Assembly (NCBI RefSeq): GCF_039595935.1
Contig: NZ_JBCNKR010000004.1
Span: 1,115,001-1,179,000 of the forward strand
Length of the DNA: 64,000 bases
Source of the DNA: Flavobacterium sp.
GTDB taxonomy: Bacteria > Bacteroidota > Bacteroidia > Flavobacteriales > Flavobacteriaceae
Direction of reading: 5' to 3'
Shown: in pieces, positions 32,622-40,328 of the stretch
How the letters are laid out: each line of letters begins with the position of its first letter
Numbering within the stretch: position 1 is the first letter of the stretch
Notes under the pieces: generated by a model
What the model was told of the DNA's origin: nothing
The model's database searches: none
The model's input: only the letters and a program-made list of their open reading frames with translations
Program-made: the position numbers and the translations under genes

Positions 32622-33410
32622 TTATAAATTTAAATTTTGAAAAATGAATTCATCATCAAAATGTTCCTGAAAATAAGAAATCCAGCTTGATGTATTTCTA
32701 ACCACTTCGCCAATTACAATAATAGCCGGTGATGATATGTTTTTTTCAGCCACCAATTTAGTAATTGTACTTATAGTTCCTATTACTTTTTGTTCAGAAT
32801 TTTTCGTTCCGTTTTGAATGATAGCGATAGGCAAATCATCATTTCTATTTTCCTGATAAATCGAAATAATCTCATCCAGTTTGTGCATTCCCATTAAAAT
32901 CACAACTGTTGCTGCCGATTTTGAAGCGAGATGAACATCTTTTGATAATTCGTGTGCCGAAGTTGTTCCGGTAATTACCCAAAAACTTTCGGCTACTTTT
33001 CGTTGTGTCAAACTGATTCCAACCGAAGCAGGAACCCCTAAAGCTGATGAAATTCCCGGGACAATAGCGGTTTCAATTCCGAAATCTTCTGCAAATTCAA
33101 TTTCTTCACTTCCTCTTCCAAATACAAACGGATCACCGCCTTTTAAACGAACCACATGTCCATGAGTTTTTGCCATAGAAACAATCAAATCGTTAATCTG
33201 ATCTTGTGTGTATGCGTGACAGCCTAGACGTTTTCCAACAAAAACAATTTCGGCATTTGATGCATATTCTAATAATTCTTCGTTGACCAAAGCGTCATAC
33301 AAAACTACATCGGCACTTTTTAAAGCTTTTATGGCTTTCATTGTAATCAGCTCAGCGTCGCCAGGACCTGCGCCTACAATTGTTAATTTTGGTGTTTTTA
33401 AGTTTTGCAT
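32622..33410 (-). CDS. cobA: Uroporphyrinogen-III C-methyltransferase
   Basis: 262-aa SUMT enzyme that makes precorrin-2 for siroheme, the cofactor of nitrite reductase NirB. Motifs: TIVGAGPGDAELITMKAIKA at the N-terminus, YDALVNEELL, VRLKGGDPFVFGRGSEEIEF, and GISSALGVPASVGISLTQR. It has no fused uroporphyrinogen synthase or CysG dehydrogenase domain. Its presence inside the molybdenum cofactor run joins the two cofactors needed for nitrate assimilation. Confidence 0.94.
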   Translation of the reverse strand: MQNLKTPKLTIVGAGPGDAELITMKAIKALKSADVVLYDALVNEELLEYASNAEIVFVGKRLGCHAYTQDQINDLIVSMAKTHGHVVRLKGGDPFVFGRGSEEIEFAEDFGIETAIVPGISSALGVPASVGISLTQRKVAESFWVITGTTSAHELSKDVHLASKSAATVVILMGMHKLDEIISIYQENRNDDLPIAIIQNGTKNSEQKVIGTISTITKLVAEKNISSPAIIVIGEVVRNTSSWISYFQEHFDDEFIFQNLNL

Positions 33411-33415
33411 AATCC

Positions 33416-33991
33416 TTAACTTAAATTGATATTCAGGTCATTTAATTCGTCGGCCGAATTAATATTGGTTAAAGGAAAGTTCTCGCTTTCTTCTATTTTG
33501 ATAATCTGATGTGGTACTTTTGCCAACAAATCCATCATTCTTAATTCATCATTTTCAATTGCGCTTTTTACAATTGGAAGAATTTTTTTTGAATAAATTC
33601 CAATTAACGGATGTGTTTTACTTTCTGAAGCAAAAACCGTAATTCCGGCTTCTTCTGTATGTTTTGAAATTAGCTCTCGTAATAATTCTGTTGAAATAAG
33701 CGGAATATCACAGCTTAAAATCAAATTGAATTCGGTTTCAGAATGTGTCAGTGCCGTATAAATTCCTCCTATTGGGCCCTTGTCTAAAATAAGATCGGGT
33801 ATTTTTTCATATTCAAGATAATCGTATTCTTTTGAGGCTGTTACCAGTTTTATTTGTTCTGTAATCGGCAAAATCGCCTGAATTATATGTTCTATAAATG
33901 GTTTATCCTGAAACAATACCAAGCCTTTTTCAGACTGCATTCTGGAGCTTTTTCCTCCGCAAAGAATAAATGTTGTTAATGTTGTTTCCAT
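33416..33991 (-). CDS. mobA: Molybdenum cofactor guanylyltransferase
   Basis: 191-aa nucleotidyltransferase that joins GMP to Mo-molybdopterin, giving the MGD form needed by the nitrate reductase at 22260. The signature FILCGGKSSRMQSEKGLVLF (GGxSxRMGxxK type) is at the N-terminus, and FNLILSCDIPLIS carries the metal-binding Asp. The length is normal. The downstream gene cobA starts 5 nt later on the same strand. Confidence 0.92.
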   Translation of the reverse strand: METTLTTFILCGGKSSRMQSEKGLVLFQDKPFIEHIIQAILPITEQIKLVTASKEYDYLEYEKIPDLILDKGPIGGIYTALTHSETEFNLILSCDIPLISTELLRELISKHTEEAGITVFASESKTHPLIGIYSKKILPIVKSAIENDELRMMDLLAKVPHQIIKIEESENFPLTNINSADELNDLNINLS

Positions 33992-34028
33992 GATTATCTT
34001 TTTGTTTCAGGTTTCTTCTATTTATTCT

Positions 34029-34182
34029 GCCACAGATTTCACAGATTAAAAAGATATTTTAAAATGCTTTGTCTTGATTCTTTTGCTAAAAATTACACGG
34101 ATTTTTACAATTTTTTATTCTTAAAAATCAAAAATTAATTCGTGGCAAATAAAAATCCTTTTTAATCTGTGAAATCTGTGGC
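34029..34182. repeat. Interspersed inverted repeat, GCCACAGATT family
   Basis: The left arm GCCACAGATTTCACAGATTA and the right arm TAATCTGTGAAATCTGTGGC are exact complements at the two ends of a 154-bp element. The centre contains ATTCGTGGC, linking it to the repeats at 2473 and 3050. It lies between mobA and the permease gene. Confidence 0.75.
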
Positions 34183-34219
34183 TAAAAAGCTTTACAACAG
34201 AAATTCACGATTTAATATT

Positions 34220-34966
34220 TCAAGGAAAAATCAATTTCACGCTTGCCATTAAAATTACTGTTCCCAGAACCATTTTTAAAGTTCTGTTAGAGAAAGAGCC
34301 GCTACCATAAAATCCGCCTAACATTCCTCCTACAACTGCGATTGGCACTAAATAAAAACTTTCCATCGGAATTGTTTTTCCTCCTAAAAAAAATCCTAAC
34401 ATTCCTGCAAATGAATTTACGAAAATGAACAAACTCGAAATTGCCGCCGATTCTTTTACCGATGCCCAACCCAGAAATAATAAAATCGGACTCAGGATAA
34501 TTCCGCCGCCAATTCCTAACATTCCTGATAATAATCCTATCGCAAATCCGATTGCTAATGCAAACGGAAGGTTAATTTTTACTTCTTCTTTTTCTTTAAA
34601 ATTAAATACGCCAAACAATCTTAAAGCCGCAAAAACCAATACAATTCCTAAAATAATTTTATAAATCGCATTATCTAAAGTTATAAAACCTCCAATAAAT
34701 GCTGTCGGAATTGAGGCAATTGCAAACGGATAAAATAGCTTGGGTTTGAAATAATTATTTCTGTAATAAAACAAAAACGAAATACTCGAAACAAACAAAT
34801 TCAACAGCAAAGCCGATGGTTTCATAACTGAAACCGGAAATGCAAAAATGCTCATCAAAGCCAAATATCCCGAAGCTCCACCATGTCCAACGCTTGAATA
34901 TAAAAACGCAATTACAATTAAGGCAAAACTGAATAATAGTATGTTTTCGGAACTTAATAGGCTCAT
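34220..34966 (-). CDS. TauE/SafE-family permease
   Basis: 248-aa integral membrane protein with about 8 helices. Family features are SSVGHGGASGYLALMSIF near the N-terminus, AIGFAIGLLSGMLGIGGGII in the middle and GGMLGGFYGSGSF near the C-terminus, the two repeated glycine-rich halves. Members carry sulfite, sulfonates or other small anions. Inside a molybdenum cofactor cluster it may move sulfite, nitrite or molybdate; which one cannot be read from sequence. Confidence 0.88.
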   Translation of the reverse strand: MSLLSSENILLFSFALIVIAFLYSSVGHGGASGYLALMSIFAFPVSVMKPSALLLNLFVSSISFLFYYRNNYFKPKLFYPFAIASIPTAFIGGFITLDNAIYKIILGIVLVFAALRLFGVFNFKEKEEVKINLPFALAIGFAIGLLSGMLGIGGGIILSPILLFLGWASVKESAAISSLFIFVNSFAGMLGFFLGGKTIPMESFYLVPIAVVGGMLGGFYGSGSFSNRTLKMVLGTVILMASVKLIFP

Positions 34967-35085
34967 TTTTTGTTTAATCGTTTATTTGGTTAATTGTTTA
35001 ATCGTTTTGTAATTGCCGTATGTTTTTATTTATATACCGCTTTTCATATTTACCACTAAAAAATCTAAAATCTGAATTCTAAAAT

Positions 35086-36258
35086 TTAGTCAATCGGCAG
35101 CAACGTTACTAACTGTCCCTTTTTATATTCTTCAACATTTTCAGGAACGATCAATAAACTGTTGGCTACGGCAAACGTATTAAGCATTGCTGAACTTTGT
35201 CCGTCTAAAACTGTAACATTGGTTTCGTCGTATTTTGCTTTTAGAAACAATGTTTTTCCTGTATCATTTTTAATATCCGAGTTTAATTTTCGGACTACTT
35301 TTGTTTTATGAATTTCAGAAAATCCCATTCTGTTTTTTATTGACGGTAAAACATAAATGTAAAAGTTCGTTAACGACGAAGCTGGATTTCCTGGTAAAGC
35401 AAAAACTAAAGTTTCATTTTTAGATCCGAAGAACATTGGTTTTCCGGGTTTTTGATTGATTTTATAGAAAAGCTCTTTTACCTCATTTTGTAATAATGCT
35501 TCTTTTACAAAATCATAATCGCCTACTGAGATTCCACCGGAAATTAACACAACATCGTATTTTTTCAGAATACCTTTTAGTGCTTTTTTAGTCGCTTTTA
35601 AATTATCTTTTACTCTGTAAACTTTCGTTTTTTGTATTCCAATTGTTTGAAGTGCAGCTTCAAGCATAACGGAATTACTTTCGAATATTTTTCCTTTTTT
35701 TAGTTTTTTACCCGGTTGAACTAATTCATTTCCAGTAACCAAAATAGCCACTTTCGGCTTTTTATAAACCTCAACTTCCGTTATTCCTAAACAGGCCAAA
35801 AAACCAATTGCTGCAGGCGTAATCAAAGTGTTGGCTTCAAAAACAATATCATCTTTTGCTATCTGCTCCCCTTTTGGACGCACATTTGACAATTTATCCG
35901 GCATTGTGGCAATTAAAATTGAATTTTCATTTGCCATTACATGTTCCTGCATTACTACTGTATCTGCATCATCTGGAACATAAGCGCCTGTAAATATTCT
36001 AATTGCTTCAGTTGCTTTTAGTTTTATATTTGAATGATCTCCAGCTTGTGAAGTTCCAACAACATCATATTGATGACGAATGCTGTGTGTAAAAGCATAT
36101 CCATCCATAGCTGACTGGCGAAACGGAGGCATATTAATGGGTGAAATTATTTTTTCTGCCAGAACATAACCTAATGCTTTGCTAATCGGGATTAGCTTCG
36201 TTTGCATTTTTCTGCTGTTTGCTTCAATTATTTCGATGGCTTTACTAACTTCTATCAT
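35086..36258 (-). CDS. moeA: Molybdopterin molybdenumtransferase
   Basis: 390-aa enzyme that inserts molybdate into adenylated molybdopterin. Motifs: NMPPFRQSAMDGYAF near residue 60, GAYVPDDADTVVMQEHV, VAILVTGNELVQPGKKLKKG, and VLISGGISVGDYDFVKEAL. The C-terminal domain IV is present (AKYDETNVTVLDGQSSAML). It is the most upstream gene of the minus-strand cofactor run and has its own promoter with the 16-bp operator. Confidence 0.94.
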   Translation of the reverse strand: MIEVSKAIEIIEANSRKMQTKLIPISKALGYVLAEKIISPINMPPFRQSAMDGYAFTHSIRHQYDVVGTSQAGDHSNIKLKATEAIRIFTGAYVPDDADTVVMQEHVMANENSILIATMPDKLSNVRPKGEQIAKDDIVFEANTLITPAAIGFLACLGITEVEVYKKPKVAILVTGNELVQPGKKLKKGKIFESNSVMLEAALQTIGIQKTKVYRVKDNLKATKKALKGILKKYDVVLISGGISVGDYDFVKEALLQNEVKELFYKINQKPGKPMFFGSKNETLVFALPGNPASSLTNFYIYVLPSIKNRMGFSEIHKTKVVRKLNSDIKNDTGKTLFLKAKYDETNVTVLDGQSSAMLNTFAVANSLLIVPENVEEYKKGQLVTLLPID

Positions 36259-36273
36259 TACAAAAAATAAAAC

Positions 36274-36300
36274 TACGTATAAATACTTATTACAAATATA
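36274..36300 (-). promoter_or_regulatory. moeA promoter with 16-bp operator
   Basis: On the minus strand the -7 box TATATTTG (36293-36300) is preceded by AATACT, as at nirB and nasA. A perfect 16-mer, TACGTATAAATACTTA on the plus strand (36274-36289), lies between the -7 box and the start codon. A degenerate site lies upstream. This ties molybdenum cofactor synthesis to the nitrate genes. Confidence 0.6.
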
Positions 36301-36659
36301 AGTATTTATTCATACGGTGAATAAAAAATTTTAATTTATTTTAATATCTATAAAATTACTCTAATTTATTCAAAACCAACTTTAAAAATGAGTTTAGTTT
36401 TTACTAAAATTTTGCTTGAAAGTGTCATATCAGAATTTTTGAATCATTTTTTTCGCTCTATTTCTCAAAATCAGGAATATTATAAGTTAAAAAATAAGTA
36501 TAAAATACTACAATTTAAGAATGGTATTAAAAAAATATTTAACATTTTAAAAAATACTAAAAACACATGTAAGCCTTTATAAATAAAGCATTAAGGTGTT
36601 ATTTTCACCTAACTTTTACTGTTACTCTGCTTTCTTTTTCAAAAAAAAGTAAACATTTT

Positions 36660-36690
36660 TTTGGTTTTTATTATATTAAAATTAACTTTG
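36660..36690 (+). promoter_or_regulatory. Promoter of the first sulfur leader (consensus Bacteroidota type)
   Basis: The -33 box TTTG (36660-36663) and the -7 box TAACTTTG (36683-36690) are separated by exactly 19 nt. The sequence just after it, TCTATAGGATTAGTAGAGTT, and the upstream CAAAAAAAAGTAAA are also conserved in the second locus at 49619-49649. Confidence 0.75.
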
Positions 36691-36744
36691 TCTATAGGAT
36701 TAGTAGAGTTTAAAAATAGTATTTCAAACTAAAAAAACTATATT

Positions 36745-36831
36745 GTGAAAACAACCGAAAGCATATCGTATTACATTCTTCCTAAAAATGATACTTATAA
36801 CAGCTGTTGTTATATGTGCTTCTGTTGCTAA
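36745..36831 (+). CDS. Cysteine-rich leader peptide 1 (28 aa, GTG start)
   Basis: A short reading frame GTG AAA ACA ... TGT TGC TAA encodes 28 residues, beginning MKTTESISYYILP and ending TYNSCCYMCFCC. Five of the last eight residues are Cys. The gene-free leader carries an equal-length frame in the second locus (49690) with 17 of 28 residues the same, including YMC-x-CC and the stop position. The frame ends 355 nt before the SusC start codon. A role in sensing cysteinyl-tRNA during translation is inferred by analogy with known amino-acid leader peptides. Confidence 0.75.
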   Translation: MKTTESISYYILPKNDTYNSCCYMCFCC

Positions 36832-37021
36832 TTCCTAACGCAATGTATTCGTTAATAGATATTACGCATTTAAGTCTACAAACGAAATCCTATTTCACCA
36901 CCAAATTACTTTTACTGAATTACGAACATCTAATTACTGCACTAAAATTGCTGTAAAAGGATTTATTGAAATGTACCTATATTTTAAAAAGAAAATAATT
37001 AACCAACTAAAAAAAGACAAA

Positions 37022-37054
37022 ATGAAAACAATGCAAAGCTGCTGCTGTAAATAA
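37022..37054 (+). CDS. Tri-cysteine mini reading frame MKTMQSCCCK
   Basis: ATG AAA ACA ATG CAA AGC TGC TGC TGT AAA TAA encodes ten residues with three consecutive Cys. It is preceded by an A-rich stretch and its stop lies 5 nt before the conserved hairpin at 37060. No Cys-rich equivalent is seen at this place in the second locus (there the frame at 49915-49938 reads MKMETTN). Confidence 0.5.
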   Translation: MKTMQSCCCK

Positions 37055-37059
37055 AAAAA

Positions 37060-37085
37060 GCCATTTCTGCGGCAACAGAAATGGC
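37060..37085 (+). promoter_or_regulatory. Conserved leader hairpin, sulfur locus 1
   Basis: Arms GCCATTTCTG (37060-37069) and CAGAAATGGC (37076-37085) pair perfectly around loop CGGCAA. The segment GCAACAGAA (37072-37080) is the exact complement of codons TTC TGT TGC in leader peptide 1 (36820-36828). TTAAAGAACATTTATCACT follows, as in locus 2. There is no U run after it, so it is not a standard terminator. Confidence 0.65.
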
Positions 37086-37186
37086 GAGGCTTAAAGAACA
37101 TTTATCACTAAATCAAGGAAACAATCAGAGTGCTGAAAATTCAGTGCTCAGGGCGCCTTGTTAATTATTTAAACCATTACAAAGAA

Positions 37187-40100
37187 ATGAAAAAAAATAT
37201 AAACCTCATTTTATGGGTTACAATTTTGTTAACATCCCTGCAATTTCAGGCACAAAATACAACACCGCTTATTCAATCTAAACTCGACGGAACGGTAGTC
37301 GATGATATTACAAATCAGCCAATTATAGGTGCATCAGTAACAATTAAAGGTACAACTCACGGAGTTGTAACAGATGCTGAAGGAAAATTTTATTTTCAAA
37401 CCGGTCAGAAATTTCCTTATACTTTAATAGTAAGTTATATAGGATATAAGAAACTGGAAATCATAGTAGAGAAAAATCCGGTAATCATTCACTTAAAAGA
37501 AGAACGACAAGAACTAGACGAATTGGTTGTTGTAGGTTACGGAACTCAAAAGAGAAAAGATATTACAGGTTCTGTAGCATCGGTTCCAAAAGCTAATTTA
37601 TCTCAGGTAACTTCATCAGCAGATAACTTACTGCGCGGAGCTGTTTCTGGTGTGGTAGTTACACAAAGTTCGGGTCGTCCGGGCGCATCTTCAAGCGTAC
37701 GTATTCGTGGTGGAAACTCAATTACAGCAGGTAACGAACCTTTGTATGTTCTGGACGGAATTTTAATTTATAATGACAATGCCAACAGTTCTACCGGAAT
37801 AGCAAATGCTGGAGCAAGCTTAAATGTTTTGTCTACCATAAATCCTTCTGATATTGAATCTATTGAGGTTTTAAAAGATGCTTCTGCAACGGCCATTTAC
37901 GGTTCGCGTGGCGCAAATGGTGTTGTAATTATTACCACTAAAAAAGGAACAAAAGGACAGGATAATATTTCTTATCAAGGTTATTTTGGAGTTCAGAATA
38001 TTTCAAAAAAACTTAGTATAATGAATGCCAGCCAATGGGCAAGTTTACGAAATGATGTTCAGGCAAGTATTGGTCAGGCGCCTTCTTTTTCGGATGCGCA
38101 GATTGAAGCTTTCAAAACTTCAGGAAGTTACGACTGGCAGTCGGCAGCATTTAGAAAAGCCACTCCGGTTCAAAACCATCAATTGTCATTTTCAGGTGGA
38201 GATGAAAGATCACGATATGCAATTTCTGCCGGATATTTTGATCAGGAAGGAATTGTTTTGGGATCTGATTTTAAAAGAATTTCACTTCGTGTTAACTATG
38301 AAAAAAACTATTCACAAAACTTTAAATTTGGTGTAAATGCCAACTACAGTAATTCTGTTTCAAACGGTATAGCAAGTAACAGCAGCGGCGGAAGAAACCC
38401 AAACCCTATTGTTAGTGTTTTATTAACTGCTCCGGTTGTACCAATTAGAAATGAAGACGGAAGTTACAATGTTACCAATAACCCTTATGCGACTTCTGTA
38501 AATGGTTATGTTCCAAACCCAATTAACGATTTGGAAAATACGATTAACGAAACTAAAATCAACAGAATCCTTACCAGTTTGTTTGGCGAATACAAAATCA
38601 CCAAAAAACTAACCGCTAAAGTTGCGGTAAGCGGCGATGTTATTGATACAAAACAAAATTATTATGCGCCTGCGAATACCTCAAATGGTGCCGGAACAAA
38701 AGGTTCTGCCGCTGTTGGAGACCGATTGGTAAGTTCTGTATTAAATGAAAATACGCTGAATTATAATACCAACTTCGGTGAAAACCATAAATTCTCAGCT
38801 TTAGGCGGTTACACATTGCAATATACGCAAGGTGAAGTGGTTACAGCAGGAGCTAATACTTTTGTAAACGATGCCAATACGTATAATGCTTTGCAAGATG
38901 GTGTGGCCGTAAAACCATACAGTGATGCTTACGAAAGCGTTTTAAAATCATGGCTGGCGAGAGTAAATTACTCTTACAAAGGAAAATATAATTTTACACT
39001 TTCCGGACGTGCAGACGGTTCTTCAAGATTTGGTTCTGAATCACGCTGGGGTTATTTTCCATCTGCAGGTTTTTCATGGAATATTACCGATGAAGAATTT
39101 GCAAGCAATATCAAAGGTGTAACCGAAGCTAAACTTAGACTTACAGCCGGAACAACAGGAAATCAGGAAATTGGAAACTATCTGGCGTTAGCTCAAATGG
39201 GTTCTGTAAATTATTCTTTTGGTGGAACATTATATACCGGACTTGCTCCTACCCGATTAGCAAATTCTGATTTGAAATGGGAAAAAACAACACAATACAA
39301 TGTTGGTTTAGATTTATCTCTTTTAGACAGAAAAATCAATTTTGTTTTTGATGTGTATTACAAAAAAACAAACGATTTGTTAATCAGCGTTCCTGTGCCG
39401 TTGACTTCAGGATATGCAAGTGTTCTTCAAAATATTGGAGGTGTTGAAAATAAAGGTATTGAGATTGGTTTAAATACAGAAAACCTAAAAACAGAAAACT
39501 TTTCATGGAATTCAAACCTTGTATTTTCTGCCAACAGAAACAAAGTAGTAGCTATTGGAAACGGAGTTAATCAGTTTTTCCCAGTTGTGCCAAACGGATC
39601 TTTATTGCAGCAGCAGCCAGTTACGGTAAAAGTTGGACTGCCATTAGGAACTTTCTGGGGATACAGAACAAACGGAATTTTCCAGACACAGGAAGAAGTG
39701 AATACTCAACCAAAAATCAACAGTTTAGCCAATACTAAAGTGGGAGACAGAAAATATGTTGACACTAACGGAGACGGTGTAATAACAGCACTTGATAAAG
39801 GTAACTTAGGGTCATCTCAGCCAAAATTTGTTGGAAGTTTCAGCAACTCGATTTCTTATAATGATTTTGATTTGAATTTCTCTTTTCAGGGTTCTTATGG
39901 CGCAAAAATCTTCAACGCTTTAAATCAGCAGTTAGAAATTTCAACTCTTGGAACAAATGCTTCAACTGCTCTTGTTGACCGCTGGACACCAACAAATCCA
40001 AGCAATGAAATCCCGAGGGCATCAAGTTCTCCACTGGGAATTGTTTCTGAACGTTATGTAGAAGATGCTTCTTTCTTACGCTTAAAATTAATCACTCTTG

Positions 40101-40312
40101 GCTATACTTTACCAAAAAGCGCTTCAAAAAAACTGGGAGCAAAAAGCGTGAAATTCTATGTTTCCGCAGAAAATCTAGTGACCTGGACGAAATACTCTGG
40201 CTATGATCCTGAGGTAAGTTCATACGAACAAAACAACTTATATCCGGGAATTGATTTTGGTTCTTATCCAAACTCAAAAACATTCATCTCCGGCTTGAAC
40301 GTAACTTTCTAA
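37187..40312 (+). CDS. SusC/RagA-type TonB-linked outer-membrane transporter
   Basis: 1041-aa outer-membrane receptor. The start is placed at 37187 (MKKNINLILWV), giving a signal peptide cleaved near FQAQ. An upstream GTG at 37130 would add 19 non-signal residues and cover a hairpin. After the signal comes a carboxypeptidase-D-like domain (GTVVDDITNQPIIGASVTIK), the TonB box region LDELVVVGYGTQKRKDITGS, the plug (residues 120-240, VRIRGGNSITAGNEPLYVLD) and a 22-strand barrel ending with LNVTF. Its partner SusD follows 16 nt later. Clustering with sulfatases implies uptake of a sulfated organic compound. Confidence 0.94.
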   Translation: MKKNINLILWVTILLTSLQFQAQNTTPLIQSKLDGTVVDDITNQPIIGASVTIKGTTHGVVTDAEGKFYFQTGQKFPYTLIVSYIGYKKLEIIVEKNPVIIHLKEERQELDELVVVGYGTQKRKDITGSVASVPKANLSQVTSSADNLLRGAVSGVVVTQSSGRPGASSSVRIRGGNSITAGNEPLYVLDGILIYNDNANSSTGIANAGASLNVLSTINPSDIESIEVLKDASATAIYGSRGANGVVIITTKKGTKGQDNISYQGYFGVQNISKKLSIMNASQWASLRNDVQASIGQAPSFSDAQIEAFKTSGSYDWQSAAFRKATPVQNHQLSFSGGDERSRYAISAGYFDQEGIVLGSDFKRISLRVNYEKNYSQNFKFGVNANYSNSVSNGIASNSSGGRNPNPIVSVLLTAPVVPIRNEDGSYNVTNNPYATSVNGYVPNPINDLENTINETKINRILTSLFGEYKITKKLTAKVAVSGDVIDTKQNYYAPANTSNGAGTKGSAAVGDRLVSSVLNENTLNYNTNFGENHKFSALGGYTLQYTQGEVVTAGANTFVNDANTYNALQDGVAVKPYSDAYESVLKSWLARVNYSYKGKYNFTLSGRADGSSRFGSESRWGYFPSAGFSWNITDEEFASNIKGVTEAKLRLTAGTTGNQEIGNYLALAQMGSVNYSFGGTLYTGLAPTRLANSDLKWEKTTQYNVGLDLSLLDRKINFVFDVYYKKTNDLLISVPVPLTSGYASVLQNIGGVENKGIEIGLNTENLKTENFSWNSNLVFSANRNKVVAIGNGVNQFFPVVPNGSLLQQQPVTVKVGLPLGTFWGYRTNGIFQTQEEVNTQPKINSLANTKVGDRKYVDTNGDGVITALDKGNLGSSQPKFVGSFSNSISYNDFDLNFSFQGSYGAKIFNALNQQLEISTLGTNASTALVDRWTPTNPSNEIPRASSSPLGIVSERYVEDASFLRLKLITLGYTLPKSASKKLGAKSVKFYVSAENLVTWTKYSGYDPEVSSYEQNNLYPGIDFGSYPNSKTFISGLNVTF

Positions 40313-40328
40313 GTAAAAAAAATATAAA

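Noticed and set aside
36388..36582. 64-codon open frame upstream of the first sulfur promoter
   Set aside because: The sequence is very AT-rich, the predicted protein has no recognisable pattern, and it lies between two regulated promoters. It looks like a chance frame.
37060..37110. Known SAM-II or similar riboswitch in the sulfur leader
   Set aside because: The loop and tail do not match any riboswitch core I know, and the nearby Cys codon frames favour a peptide-based mechanism. A covariance search would settle it.
37130..37186. Upstream GTG start for the first SusC gene
   Set aside because: The 19 extra residues are not signal-like and overlap a hairpin (37128-37149). The Met at 37187 gives a standard signal peptide.
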